This document shows positions 54,045-62,473 of a stretch of DNA of 64,000 bases, piece after piece (the first letter of the stretch is position 1; the number at the start of each line of letters is the position of its first letter). The stretch spans positions 379,146 through 443,145 of the forward strand of contig UCII01000012.1 of assembly GCA_900472485.1 (NCBI GenBank), read 5' to 3'. The notes beneath the pieces are model-generated. The model was not told the DNA's origin. It did not search any database and saw only the letters and a list, made by a program, of their open reading frames with translations. Source of the stretch: Hyphomicrobiales bacterium. Lineage in GTDB: Bacteria; Pseudomonadota; Alphaproteobacteria; Rhizobiales; Rhizobiaceae. The translations under genes were made by a program, and so were the position numbers.

Positions 54045-54193
54045 GGAATCCTTCCTTCAACATGACCGCCCGAGAACATGCGCTGTTTAGCGCCATTCCA
54101 TTTGTCGAATGGCGACATGGATACGCGTTTTTTTCCCAATTACAACGCTTCCAGGCCGCCGAGAGACGAATTGCTTGAAAGGCATAAATAACG

Positions 54194-54209
54194 TTTACGT
54201 CAACGTCAA
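54194..54209. promoter_or_regulatory. Possible LiuR-type operator upstream of etfBA
   Basis: TTTACGT CA ACGTCAA is an imperfect 16-bp palindrome (6 of 7 arm positions). It resembles the ACGT-containing sites of MerR-family regulators of branched-chain and fatty-acid catabolism (LiuR), whose known targets include etf genes. It lies between the PduO-type gene and etfB. Confidence 0.45.
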
Positions 54210-54239
54210 TATGTACGCCCTGGTGATTGGCATGTGCCG

Positions 54240-54818
54240 CTATCGATTCTTGCCGGGAACCCAGAGCACATCGCCTCGGCCCTTATCGTTCGCGTGGCGC
54301 GCCGCAACGAAAAGCAAATCGGAGAGCCGGTTGACGTATTTCAGCGCCGCCAGGCTGACGCGTTCGCCTTGTTCACGCGACAGTGCCACCATCAGTCGCT
54401 CGGCACGTCTGGCAATGGTGCGGGCGAGGTGCAGATGCGCGGAGGCGGCGCTTCCGGCCGGCAGAACGAAGGATTTCAGCGGATCGAGATCGGCATTGAG
54501 CAAGTCGATATCATGTTCCAAGCGTTCGACCTGATGGTCGGTGATGCGCAAGGGTTCATAGGGTAGGGGTTCGTCCGCTTCGGGCGTCGAAAGATCGGCG
54601 CCGAGATCGAAGAGATCGTTCTGGATCCGCATCAGCATGGCGTCGATCTCGGGCATGTCTGACATGTGTAGCCGCGCGACGCCGATTGCGGAATTGGTCT
54701 CGTCGACCGTGCCGTAGCTTTCGACGCGCAAATCGTGTTTCAGCCGCCTCGGACCGGCGGCAAGGCCTGTGGTGCCATCGTCGCCGGTCTTGGTATAGAT
54801 CTTGTTGAGCTTGACCAT
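54240..54818 (-). CDS. Cob(I)alamin adenosyltransferase, PduO type
   Basis: 192 residues. It transfers the adenosyl group of ATP to cob(I)alamin or cob(I)yrinate. The N-terminal ATP-binding TKTGDDGTTGL, the RVESYGTVDETNSAIG segment and the C-terminal YVNRLSDLLFVAAR are the family marks. It is unrelated in sequence to the CobO/CobA type. It complements cobS and cobT elsewhere in the window. It lies 13 bases downstream of the HIG1-like gene. Confidence 0.94.
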   Translation of the reverse strand: MVKLNKIYTKTGDDGTTGLAAGPRRLKHDLRVESYGTVDETNSAIGVARLHMSDMPEIDAMLMRIQNDLFDLGADLSTPEADEPLPYEPLRITDHQVERLEHDIDLLNADLDPLKSFVLPAGSAASAHLHLARTIARRAERLMVALSREQGERVSLAALKYVNRLSDLLFVAARHANDKGRGDVLWVPGKNR

Positions 54819-54831
54819 CGTGTTCCTGTGG

Positions 54832-55035
54832 TTAGGCCGGGCGGCCGCCGCCCGTCAGCCAGAGCGTCAGCATGATCAGGATCACCGCCACTGCCTGCAG
54901 CAGCACGCGCAGCTGCATCAGCCGGTTCGAAAGGTTCGGGTTGTCGCCTTTCATCATGTTCAGCAGGCCGCGAATGAGAACGATCGCGACAAGTCCCATG
55001 ACAATGATGGCGGCAACATAAGTAACGGTAGACAT
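54832..55035 (-). CDS. Twin-transmembrane HIG1-domain-like protein
   Basis: 67 residues: two membrane helices (about 5-24 and 43-62) around the polar loop MMKGDNPNLSNRLMQLRV. The NLSNRLMQLRVLLQ pattern is that of HIG1-domain proteins, which associate with respiratory complexes III and IV in mitochondria and alphaproteobacteria. The short length hides it from many annotations. It precedes the PduO-type gene in one unit. Confidence 0.82.
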   Translation of the reverse strand: MSTVTYVAAIIVMGLVAIVLIRGLLNMMKGDNPNLSNRLMQLRVLLQAVAVILIMLTLWLTGGGRPA

Positions 55036-55062
55036 GGCTCCTCCATCCTTGTCTTCTTTTAA

Positions 55063-55105
55063 GCAATCCCAAGCGGAAAAGGCGCTTTGCCCATTCGTGG
55101 GTTGC
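55063..55105. repeat. RIME-like palindromic intergenic element, copy C
   Basis: GCAATCCCA and TGGGTTGC pair around a one-base bulge, with GCGGAAAAGGCGCTTTGC in the centre. The block order and length match copies at 12628 and 30126, but the arm bases changed on both sides together, so the stem is kept. Confidence 0.7.
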
Positions 55106-55106
55106 T

Positions 55107-55940
55107 CTAATCCAGCCGGCGCATCAGACGATAGAAAAGGTTAGCCGGCAATAGCCTTTTCAAGAGCACGCCCTGCTTGGCGGGTGTCGTTACCAGATAG
55201 TGCGGGCGTGGATTTCTCACGTTCAGAGCGGATTTTAGCACATCATAGACCGCTTCAGGACCCAATTTATGTTTATTGATCGGGCCTGATCCATCAAGCC
55301 GTTTCAGTTGCCTGCGGTATTCCACCACATGGGGCGAGCCTTCGAGGTCGATATGCTCGTGGATCTTGGCGAGCGCATTGGCGGTAAACTTCGTCGCGAT
55401 CGGGCCGGGCTCGATGAGGCTCACATGGATGCCGCTATCCTGCAGCTCCATTCTGAGCGTGATCGTCAGCCCTTCCAGCGCGAATTTCGAGGCCGTGTAG
55501 GCGCCGCGGAAACGGTAGGGAACGAGTCCCAGAATGGACGAGCAATTGACGATACGGCCATGCTCCTGTTTGCGCATCAGCGGCAGGATCTGGCGCGTCA
55601 GCTCGTGCCAGCCGAAAAAATTGGTTTCGAACTGTTCACGCAGCACATCGGTTGTCAGATCCTCGACGGCGCCCGGCTGTCCATAGGCGCCATTGTTGAA
55701 GAGAGCATCGATGCGGTCACCCGTGCGCTCGCGCACTGTCGCCACCGTGGCGGAAATGGTCTCGGGCCTTGTGTAGTCGAGGAGCAGCGCTTCGATGCCC
55801 TCGGCCTCGAGCGGAGCGAGATCTTCGTGCTTGCGCACAGTGGCGAATACGCGCCATCCGTCGGCTTTCAGCGCCCGTGCGCAATAAGCACCGATGCCGG
55901 AGGAGCAACCAGTGACGAGGATCGTGCGTTGTTCCGTCAT
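55107..55940 (-). CDS. SDR-family oxidoreductase
   Basis: 277 residues from ATG 55940. Classical short-chain dehydrogenase: TGCSSGIG cofactor motif (residues about 11-18), NNGAYG in place of NNAG, catalytic Ser in NCSSILG, and YTASK (Tyr-x3-Lys). The substrate is unknown. Related proteins are annotated loosely as steroid or retinol-type dehydrogenases. Divergent from the BrkB gene. Confidence 0.9.
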   Translation of the reverse strand: MTEQRTILVTGCSSGIGAYCARALKADGWRVFATVRKHEDLAPLEAEGIEALLLDYTRPETISATVATVRERTGDRIDALFNNGAYGQPGAVEDLTTDVLREQFETNFFGWHELTRQILPLMRKQEHGRIVNCSSILGLVPYRFRGAYTASKFALEGLTITLRMELQDSGIHVSLIEPGPIATKFTANALAKIHEHIDLEGSPHVVEYRRQLKRLDGSGPINKHKLGPEAVYDVLKSALNVRNPRPHYLVTTPAKQGVLLKRLLPANLFYRLMRRLD

Positions 55941-56051
55941 GGAAAGATGATTCCTGTACAAACCGGGACTCGTTTCCCATATTCAGGAACCCGATACAAT
56001 CGACAACCGGCGGTATCAGCCGGATGAATGCCGACGCCGAGCGGAGATGGT

Positions 56052-57014
56052 ATGCCGACAGCCCTGCGGACGACTTACAAGGTGATCTACGACGCAGTGT
56101 TCCATTTCGTCGAAGATGACGGGTTCGCCATGGCAAGCCATGTGGCGCTGTCGACACTGCTGGCGGTTTTTCCTTTCCTGATCTTCGGCACGGCGCTCGC
56201 AAGCTTTCTCGGCGCCAGTCAGTTTTCGTCGACGGCCGTGCATCTGATCTTCGACACCTGGCCGGAGGCGATCGCCAAGCCTCTCGCCGATCAGGTCGTG
56301 CAGGTGCTGACCATTCCGCGCGGCGGGCTATTGACGATCTCGGTGCTTGCTGCTGCCTATTTCGCGTCGAACGGCGTCGAGGCGCTGCGCATATCGCTGA
56401 ACCGCGCCTATCGCGTGCCCGAGACCCGACCTTGGTATTTCAACCGTCTCGCCAGCCTTGGCTATGTGCTCATTGCCGTGCTGATCTTCGCAATCCTCAG
56501 TATCCTGCTCGTCGCCGTGCCGCTCGCGCTCAATTACACAAGGCAATGGCTGCCGAAGCTCGCCGATATCCTCGAGATCGTCTTCAGCTGGCGGATCTAC
56601 GGCACGATCTTTCTGCTGCTGGCGGGCCTGATGATCCTGCATCTGTGGCTGGCGGCCGGGCGCAGGCGGGTGTTCGACGTGATCCCCGGCGTGATATTGA
56701 CGCTGGTCTTCTGGTCGATCGGCGCTGTGCTCTTTGCCTATTATCTCTCGACCTTCGCCAACTATACCGCCACCTATGCCGGTCTGGCGTCCGTGATGAT
56801 CGTGCTGATTTTTCTCTATATGCTCGCAGTGATCTTTATCATGGGAGCGGAGATCAATGCGGCGCTGATGAAATTCCGCGTGCGCCGCCTGCTGTTCGGC
56901 AAGGTGGCGAGCCGCGCGGCCGCCGAGGTAGCTTCGGAAAAGATACCCTCAGAACCAAGGGCCGAGCCAGGAGCCAAATCAGAGGCCGATGCGGCGGCGA
57001 AGCTCCGCCGGTGA
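56052..57014 (+). CDS. YihY/BrkB-family inner-membrane protein
   Basis: 320 residues from ATG 56052 (GGAG 5 bases upstream; ATG 56028 also possible). Six transmembrane helices of the BrkB domain with conserved ASHVALSTLLAVFPFLIF and FASNGVEALRISLNRAYRV. Once called ribonuclease BN by mistake; the real function is unclear. The C-terminus is an Ala/Glu/Pro-rich cytoplasmic tail whose last 12 codons overlap the 3' end of the convergent gluQ gene by 36 bases. Confidence 0.9.
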   Translation: MPTALRTTYKVIYDAVFHFVEDDGFAMASHVALSTLLAVFPFLIFGTALASFLGASQFSSTAVHLIFDTWPEAIAKPLADQVVQVLTIPRGGLLTISVLAAAYFASNGVEALRISLNRAYRVPETRPWYFNRLASLGYVLIAVLIFAILSILLVAVPLALNYTRQWLPKLADILEIVFSWRIYGTIFLLLAGLMILHLWLAAGRRRVFDVIPGVILTLVFWSIGAVLFAYYLSTFANYTATYAGLASVMIVLIFLYMLAVIFIMGAEINAALMKFRVRRLLFGKVASRAAAEVASEKIPSEPRAEPGAKSEADAAAKLRR

Positions 57015-57860
57015 GAGACCCTGCCGGCGCCATTCGGCAATGCCGGTATCACCCAGGCTCTTGGACAGCTTTTTTTTGTCCTCTCCGAGGACGAGGCGGT
57101 GGTGATGATAGAGCGGCTCCGGCCGGCCAAGCAGCGTCTGCAGCAGGCGATGGATCGAAGTGGCGTGGAAGAGGTCCAGCCCGCGCACGACATGGGTGAT
57201 GCCCTGCACGGCGTCGTCGACGACAACGGAAAGATGATAGCTCGAGGGTGCATCCGAGCGCGACAGCACGACATCGCCCCAGGCGGCCGGATCGGCTGGA
57301 ATAATGCCCGTCTCGCCGTCGCCGCTTTCTTGCCAGTGCAATGGTTCGTCCACTGTCGCTAGCGCCTTTTCCATATCGAGACGCCAGGCATGCTTCATGC
57401 CCGATGCCAGCAGGCGCTGCCGCTCGGCATCGCTGCGCTCGCGATCGTCGGGTGGATAGAGCGGTGTGCCGTCCGGGTCGCGCGGCCATGATTTGCCATC
57501 CGCCTCGAAAGCGGCGACGAGCGATTTGACCTCGCCGCGGGTCAGGAAGGCGGGATAAACGAGGCCACGTGCGATAAGCGTCTGCAGGGCCTGCTGATAG
57601 GCCGGGAAATGTTCCGATTGCCGACGCACCGGCTCCTGCCAGCTGAGGCCGAGCCAGGAGAGATCTCTATAGATGCCCTCTTCGAAATCGGGTGTGCAGC
57701 GCGCCTGATCTATGTCTTCGATGCGCAGCAGGAAATCGCCGCCGGCTTTCTGCGCCATGTCGTGATTGAGGATGGCCGATAGTGCATGGCCGAGATGCAG
57801 TGGGCCATTGGGGCTCGGGGCAAAACGGAATTTCGGCTTTTGACGGGGAATCTCGATCAT
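56979..57860 (-). CDS. gluQ: Glutamyl-queuosine tRNA(Asp) synthetase
   Basis: 293 residues from ATG 57860. It attaches glutamate to queuosine-34 of tRNA(Asp). Class I synthetase core without the C-terminal anticodon-binding domain: HLGH (HIGH motif) in PNGPLHLGHALS, RIEDIDQAR, and KKLSKSLGD (KMSKS motif). Longer in-frame starts reach into the divergent glycosylase gene and are not protein-like. The queuosine link recurs with the precursor transporter at 28 kb. Its 3' end overlaps the BrkB gene. Confidence 0.93.
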   Translation of the reverse strand: MIEIPRQKPKFRFAPSPNGPLHLGHALSAILNHDMAQKAGGDFLLRIEDIDQARCTPDFEEGIYRDLSWLGLSWQEPVRRQSEHFPAYQQALQTLIARGLVYPAFLTRGEVKSLVAAFEADGKSWPRDPDGTPLYPPDDRERSDAERQRLLASGMKHAWRLDMEKALATVDEPLHWQESGDGETGIIPADPAAWGDVVLSRSDAPSSYHLSVVVDDAVQGITHVVRGLDLFHATSIHRLLQTLLGRPEPLYHHHRLVLGEDKKKLSKSLGDTGIAEWRRQGLSPAELRRRIGL

Positions 57861-57903
57861 GCTTTCTTCTGCCACGAATTTGAACCGGGGGCCACGAGAC
57901 GTC

Positions 57904-58548
57904 ATGCAGATCATTCGCGACGAGCGCGATATCGAACGGGGGCTTGCTGCCTTGCTGGAACTCGATCCGCGCCTGCGGCCCGTTGCCGCTGAGGCGGGCA
58001 CTTTGCCTTTGCGCCTGCGTGAACCGGGCTTCGAGGGCCTCGCCCATATCATCGTTTCGCAGGTCGTCTCCCGCGCCAGCGCCGATGCGATCTGGGGGAA
58101 GATGATCGCCGGGATGGGGCAGGTGACTGCAAGAGGCTATGTTGGGCTGGAGCCGGAGGCATGGCGGACCTTCGGCCTGTCGCGAATCAAGCACGAGACA
58201 CTGGCGCGCGTAGCCGAAGCGGTCGCTGGAGGCAGCCTCGATCTTTATGCGCTCAGTGCTGAATCACCTGAAAAGGCGCTCGCCGAGCTGACGTCGATCA
58301 AGGGAATCGGCCCCTGGACGGCGGAAGTCTACCTGATGTTCTGCGGCGGTCACGCAGATGTGTTTCCGGCCGGCGACGTGGCGCTGCAGGCGGCCGTCGG
58401 CATGGCTTTCGGCCATGAAGTCAGGCCCTTGGCCAAGGCCATTGCCCGCGAAGCAGCGGTTTGGGCGCCTTGGCGCTCGGTCGCGGCCCGGCTCTTCTGG
58501 GCTTATTATGCCGTGAAAACACGCCGGGATGCGCTGCCTATAGTTTAA
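57904..58548 (+). CDS. DNA-3-methyladenine glycosylase II (AlkA-type)
   Basis: 214 residues from ATG 57904. It removes alkylated bases from DNA. The HhH-GPD domain is visible: LTSIKGIGPWTAEVYLMF hairpin and FPAGDVALQAAVG with the catalytic Asp. Shorter than E. coli AlkA because the N-terminal domain is absent, as in other rhizobial members. No Ada-type regulator is near. Divergent from gluQ with a 43-base gap. Confidence 0.9.
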   Translation: MQIIRDERDIERGLAALLELDPRLRPVAAEAGTLPLRLREPGFEGLAHIIVSQVVSRASADAIWGKMIAGMGQVTARGYVGLEPEAWRTFGLSRIKHETLARVAEAVAGGSLDLYALSAESPEKALAELTSIKGIGPWTAEVYLMFCGGHADVFPAGDVALQAAVGMAFGHEVRPLAKAIAREAAVWAPWRSVAARLFWAYYAVKTRRDALPIV

Positions 58549-58659
58549 TCGGCCGCCTCCCTGAAATCGCCTTTATGCACTGAATTTATTGGACTTCACA
58601 ATCCTGTAACAACCGGCCTAATATACAGGTGCAGATGCCGAATCGATCAGGAGGGTTCC

Positions 58660-59217
58660 TTGACGATTGCAGTCTCCCCGCAGTCCTTGCCGGCGCTCGT
58701 GCTGAACGCTGACTACAGACCGCTGAGTTACTATCCCTTGTCGCTCTGGTCCTGGCAGGACGCGATCAAGGCGGTTTTTCTTGACCGTGTGAACATCATC
58801 GCAGAATACGATCAGTGTGTGTCCTCACCGAGCTTCTCGATGCGGCTGCCGAGCGTCGTATGCCTGAAGACATATGTGCAGCCGTCCCGCAATCCCGCCT
58901 TCACCCGCTTCAACGTCTTCCTACGCGACAAGTTCGAATGCCAGTATTGCGGCTCCCACGACGACCTGACCTTCGACCACGTCATCCCGCGCGCCCATGG
59001 CGGCGAGACCACCTGGGAGAACGTCGTGGCCGCCTGTTCCCCGTGCAATCTGCGCAAGGGCAGCAAGCTGCCGAAGCAGGCCGGCATGTTCCCGGCGCAG
59101 AAGCCATACCAGCCGACCGTGCAGGACCTGCACAATAACGGCCGCCTGTTCCCGCCGAACTATCTGCACGACAGCTGGCTCGACTATCTCTACTGGGATT
59201 CGGAACTGCAGCCGTAG
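58660..59217 (+). CDS. HNH endonuclease family protein
   Basis: 185 residues. The TTG start at 58660 is chosen for the strong AGGAGG 5-6 bases upstream. The HNH domain occupies about residues 88-140: CQYCGSHDDLTFDHVIPRAHGG (only the C..C and DH-HGG parts matter) and CSPCN, with two zinc-binding Cys pairs. The N-terminal 80 residues (LNADYRPLSYYPLSLWSWQDA) are the usual partner of this chromosomal HNH family in alphaproteobacteria. Its true substrate is unknown; a housekeeping nucleic-acid role is more likely than phage origin. Confidence 0.9.
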   Translation: MTIAVSPQSLPALVLNADYRPLSYYPLSLWSWQDAIKAVFLDRVNIIAEYDQCVSSPSFSMRLPSVVCLKTYVQPSRNPAFTRFNVFLRDKFECQYCGSHDDLTFDHVIPRAHGGETTWENVVAACSPCNLRKGSKLPKQAGMFPAQKPYQPTVQDLHNNGRLFPPNYLHDSWLDYLYWDSELQP

Positions 59218-59222
59218 GATTT

Positions 59223-59406
59223 CCTTCTCCCCTCGGGGAGAAGGTGGCCCGAAGGGTCGGATGAGGGGGAGCGGCGGCACGCAAATTTGCGTTTCGCTTG
59301 CCGCTCAAGGCCCTCGTCGCTTCGCTTCTCGTCCCCCTCATCCGGCCGTTCGCAGTTTCGCTTTGCTCACCTGCTCGCGTCCACCTTCTCTCCGCGGGAG
59401 AGAAGG
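59223..59406. repeat. GGGGAGAAGG-family repeat pair
   Basis: A perfect 22-bp palindrome at 59223-59244 with tail GTGGCCCGAAGGGTCGGATGA, and an inverted partner (CCTTCTCTCC ... GGAGAGAAGG) at 59384-59406, with CCCCCTCATCCGG before it. It lies between convergent HNH and DsbB-like genes and nearly touches the DsbB-like stop codon. Confidence 0.87.
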
Positions 59407-59408
59407 GT

Positions 59409-59921
59409 TTAAGCAGCCTTCTTCGCCCCTACAAAAGCAATCGCCGCCAGGATCACGCTGGCGATCACGTTCCAGCCGGCCATCGATAGGCCGAGGATGC
59501 GAAGGGCCGCTTCCGTGCAGGACGGCCCTTTGATGGTGTTCAGCTGGCCGAGTAGGTCGCCGGCATTCTGCGTGACGCTGCTTGCCGTCGTCGAGCAGGT
59601 AGTCGGGCCTTCCCAGAAATGCCATTCGACGCCCGCGTGATAGACACCGATGCCGCCGCCGACCACCATCATCAGGCCGGCGATGATGAGGAGCCCGCGG
59701 GTGATCCAGGAGGGCAGACCGGCAACCGCCGTCAGCACGGCGATGATGGCGACAGGGATGCCGTAATAATAGGGTTGGCGCTGGTCCAGGCAGAGCGCGC
59801 AGGGGATATAGCCGCCGATATATTGGAAGCCGAGCGCCGAGCCGATGACGACGATCATGCCAATCGTCAGCAGGGCGCCATAGCCGAGGCCGGCGCGGGA
59901 GGAAGGCGAAGTCGTGGACAT
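59409..59921 (-). CDS. DsbB-family disulphide bond formation protein
   Basis: 170 residues with four transmembrane helices. The first periplasmic loop has PCALCLDQRQPYY, the CxxC of DsbB that passes electrons to quinone; a second Cys pair appears at TTCS (near 115) and SCTEA (near 138). It reoxidises DsbA-type partners. Small alphaproteobacterial form. It is 18 bases downstream of the YqaA-like gene on the same strand. Confidence 0.9.
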   Translation of the reverse strand: MSTTSPSSRAGLGYGALLTIGMIVVIGSALGFQYIGGYIPCALCLDQRQPYYYGIPVAIIAVLTAVAGLPSWITRGLLIIAGLMMVVGGGIGVYHAGVEWHFWEGPTTCSTTASSVTQNAGDLLGQLNTIKGPSCTEAALRILGLSMAGWNVIASVILAAIAFVGAKKAA

Positions 59922-59939
59922 GCGTTGAGGGCTCCTTGG

Positions 59940-60533
59940 TCAGCTCGCCAGGGCAAAATGGAAGACGGCGTAGAGGGCGATGAGAATGGCGGCGGCGATC
60001 ATGGTGATCTGGCCGAGGCGCTTCTCGATGAAATGGCGGATGGATTCGCCATAACGGCGCAAAAGGAAGGCCAGGAAGAAGAAGCGGGCGCCACGGGCGA
60101 CGATGGCCGAGATGATGAACAAGCCGAGATCGATATGGGCGACGCCGGAGAGGATCGTCACCACCTTGATCGGCGGCAGGTGCGCCAGGCCCGATGTGAC
60201 CAGGAGCAGCAGGATCCATTCATAGGTGACGCCGGCGCTCATCTGGTTGAAGGCGTCGAGCTTGCCATAGAATTCGAGGATCGGCTTGGCGATGGTCTCG
60301 AAGGCATAATAGCCGAGCGCCCAGCCGGCAATGCCGCCAAGCACGGAAGCAACCGTCGCCGTCAGCGCATAGCGCCAGGCACGTTCGGGCTTGGCAAGCG
60401 ACATCGGCAGGAAAAGCACGTCCGCCGGAACGAGAAAGATGGAGCTCTCGACGAAGGCGATCACGGCCAACCAGATTTCCGCCGATTTGCGGCCGGCGAG
60501 CGACATGGTCCAGTCGTACAGTCTACGAAGCAT
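59940..60533 (-). CDS. YqaA/DedA-like membrane protein
   Basis: 197 residues, about five hydrophobic segments, SNARE-associated/VTT type. The AFVESSIFLVPADVLFLPM start and the later GARFFFLAFLLRRYGESIR are the family signature. DedA-family proteins flip or transport lipid carriers or support membrane potential; the YqaA branch is less studied. GGGGG precedes the ATG by four bases but lies inside a leader hairpin (60538-60571). Confidence 0.88.
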   Translation of the reverse strand: MLRRLYDWTMSLAGRKSAEIWLAVIAFVESSIFLVPADVLFLPMSLAKPERAWRYALTATVASVLGGIAGWALGYYAFETIAKPILEFYGKLDAFNQMSAGVTYEWILLLLVTSGLAHLPPIKVVTILSGVAHIDLGLFIISAIVARGARFFFLAFLLRRYGESIRHFIEKRLGQITMIAAAILIALYAVFHFALAS

Positions 60534-60537
60534 AGGG

Positions 60538-60571
60538 CCCCCTTTTTGCTGCGTTGCAAACCTTTAGGGGG
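60538..60571 (-). promoter_or_regulatory. Leader hairpin that covers the ribosome site of the YqaA-like gene
   Basis: On the minus strand CCCCCT and AGGGGG pair (6 bp) with an inner GGTTTGC/GCAAAAA-type stem (TTTGC/GCAAA). The 3' arm is the only purine-rich ribosome site before the start codon at 60533, so folding would hide it. Confidence 0.45.
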
Positions 60572-60715
60572 CAGGATTATGGCTGTAAATGGTCAGGGAG
60601 TCGCGGAAATGGCGGAAAGGCAAAATTTTTCGTGATGGGGTGGGGGTGAACATGAAGTACTTGCAGCAGTTTTTGAGGTCTGCTGAAGGGAAGCATATCA
60701 AATGATAGTGGTTTT

Positions 60716-60800
60716 TGGTGCCCCATGCCGGAGTCGAACCAGCACTTCTTTCGAAACTCGATTTTGAGTCGAGCGCGTCTACCAATTCCGCCAATGGGGC
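60716..60800 (-). tRNA. tRNA-Leu (anticodon CAA)
   Basis: 85 bases with an encoded CCA. Acceptor GCCCCAT pairs with ATGGGGC; the anticodon stem CTCGA/TCGAG encloses CTCAAAA, giving CAA (reads TTG). A long variable arm typical of class II tRNAs and a normal T arm (TTCGACT) follow. Confidence 0.96.
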
Positions 60801-60823
60801 AACGGGGTACTGACGAGGCGGCT

Positions 60824-60852
60824 GTCTAGCATGTGACCGGCGGGGCGCGCAA
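60824..60852 (-). promoter_or_regulatory. Probable promoter of tRNA-Leu
   Basis: Minus strand: TTGCGC, spacer of exactly 17, CTAGAC, ending 23 bases before the tRNA 5' end. The C-start -10 box fits alphaproteobacterial tRNA promoters. Confidence 0.5.
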
Positions 60853-60944
60853 GCCGGGTGCGGCAGATATTGCGAGTGTTTCCGCAGGGTTGCGGTTTGG
60901 CCCATGGCGTGGGTGGACGCCATGGGCTTTTTGCCGTTTGAGGC

Positions 60945-62243
60945 TCAGTGCGCCATGGCCGGACCTTTGCTGGTGGAGCCGGACTTTTGCAGCGTGATCG
61001 CCAGGATCGCGGCGAGCAGGCAGAAGGCGCCGGCGACGAAGAAGGCGGGGAGGTAAGTGTTCAGCTCCGTGCGGGTCAGGCCGGCGCCATAGGCGGCGGT
61101 GGCGGCACCCAGCTGGTGGCCGGCGAAGACCCAGCCGAAGACGAGGCCGGCCTTTTCGCGGCCGAAGCGGTCGGCGGCGATCTTGACGGTCGGCGGTACG
61201 GTGGCGATCCAGTCGAGGCCATAGAAGACGGCGAAGATCGACAGGCCGTAGAAGGTGAAATCGCTGAAGGGCAGGTAGACCAGCGACAGGCCGCGCAGGC
61301 CGTAATACCAGAAAAGCAGCCAGCGATTGTCGAAGCGGTCGGAGAGCCAGCCAGAGCCGATCGTGCCGAAGAAGTCGAAGATGCCCATGACGGCAAGGAC
61401 GCTGGCGGCCGCGACAGGCACGATGCCGAAATCGCCGCAAAGCGTAACGAAGTGCGTCTGGATCAGACCGTTGGTCGACAGGCCGCAGATGAAGAAGGTG
61501 GCGAACAGGATCCAGAAGGTGGATGTCGTGGAGACTTCCCGCAGGATCGCGATCGGCGAGGCGAGTGCTGCCTTCAGGTTCCTGGTGGCGGCCGGCGGCG
61601 GAGTGATGTGGATCTCGCCGACGAGCGGCAGATTGACGTCCGAGGGACGGTCACGCATCAGAAGCAGCACGATGAAGGCGGCGACGACGATCATGCCGCA
61701 GACGAAAAGCACGGTGGTGCGCCAGCCATAGCGCGTCGTCAGCTCTGCCATCAGCGGCAGGAAGACGAGCTGTCCCGTGGCTGAGCTTGCCGAAAGCATG
61801 CCGATGACGAGGCCGCGATGCTTGGTGAACCAGCGCGTGGAAACCGTCGCAGCCAGCACCATGGCGGTGAGGCCGGTGCCGAAGCCGATGATGATGCCCC
61901 AGCAGAGCAGCAGCTGCCAGACCTGCGTCATGTAAAGCGAGCCAATGAAGCCGACGCATATGGTGCCCAGCGCGAAGACGATGACCTTGCGCACGCCGAA
62001 ATGGTTCATGAAGGCGGCGGCAAAGGGACCCATGAGGCCGAACAGCACGAGGCGGACGGCAAGCGCGGACGAAATCGAGGAAGTGCTCCAGCCGAATTCA
62101 TCCTCCAGCGGCTTGATGAGCACGCCGGGCGCGCCCATGGCGCCGGCCGTGACCAGCATGGTGAGAAAGGTGGCGGCGACGACGACCCATCCGTAATGGA
62201 TGTTGCGCCGGGCGAGCGTCGAGGCAAGGGCAGTGGAAACCAT
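60945..62243 (-). CDS. MFS transporter
   Basis: 432 residues from ATG 62243 with twelve predicted transmembrane helices. The HYGWVVVAATFL opening, and the RLVLFGLMGPFAAAFMNHFGVRKV loop (motif A-like) are characteristic of the monocarboxylate/oxalate-formate-type MFS subgroup. Transport substrate unknown. Transcribed divergently from the TetR-type regulator with two operator-like palindromes between them, so it is the likely regulated target. Confidence 0.88.
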   Translation of the reverse strand: MVSTALASTLARRNIHYGWVVVAATFLTMLVTAGAMGAPGVLIKPLEDEFGWSTSSISSALAVRLVLFGLMGPFAAAFMNHFGVRKVIVFALGTICVGFIGSLYMTQVWQLLLCWGIIIGFGTGLTAMVLAATVSTRWFTKHRGLVIGMLSASSATGQLVFLPLMAELTTRYGWRTTVLFVCGMIVVAAFIVLLLMRDRPSDVNLPLVGEIHITPPPAATRNLKAALASPIAILREVSTTSTFWILFATFFICGLSTNGLIQTHFVTLCGDFGIVPVAAASVLAVMGIFDFFGTIGSGWLSDRFDNRWLLFWYYGLRGLSLVYLPFSDFTFYGLSIFAVFYGLDWIATVPPTVKIAADRFGREKAGLVFGWVFAGHQLGAATAAYGAGLTRTELNTYLPAFFVAGAFCLLAAILAITLQKSGSTSKGPAMAH

Positions 62244-62384
62244 GAGCTGCGTTCCAATCAGGTTGGGTATCGTGCCGTCAGGCCGGACTTGCGAAAACAC
62301 CGGATCGCGGACAGTCGGGGGTACCGTACCACGTCTAGCGCCCTGCCGTTCTCCAGGCTTGAACGTTTGTGCAAAGGCATTTAC

Positions 62385-62427
62385 ATGATTGTTATCATAT
62401 TTGTTGCGTATTGATGATGGTCATCAT
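62385..62427. promoter_or_regulatory. Two ATGAT-N4-ATCAT operators in the MFS/TetR region
   Basis: ATGATTGTTATCAT at 62385-62398 and ATGATGGTCATCAT at 62414-62427 are 14-bp palindromes with identical arms, set 29 bp apart in an AT-rich 230-bp divergent region. They are the natural binding sites for the adjacent TetR-type protein; the binding is inferred. Confidence 0.7.
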
Positions 62428-62473
62428 ATAAATTGTCAATACAGATTTATTGATGCTCTGATGGAGTTTTTTG

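Noticed and set aside
58660..59217. HNH nuclease as phage or homing element
   Set aside because: It is a widespread chromosomal alphaproteobacterial type, has core neighbours and interrupts no gene.
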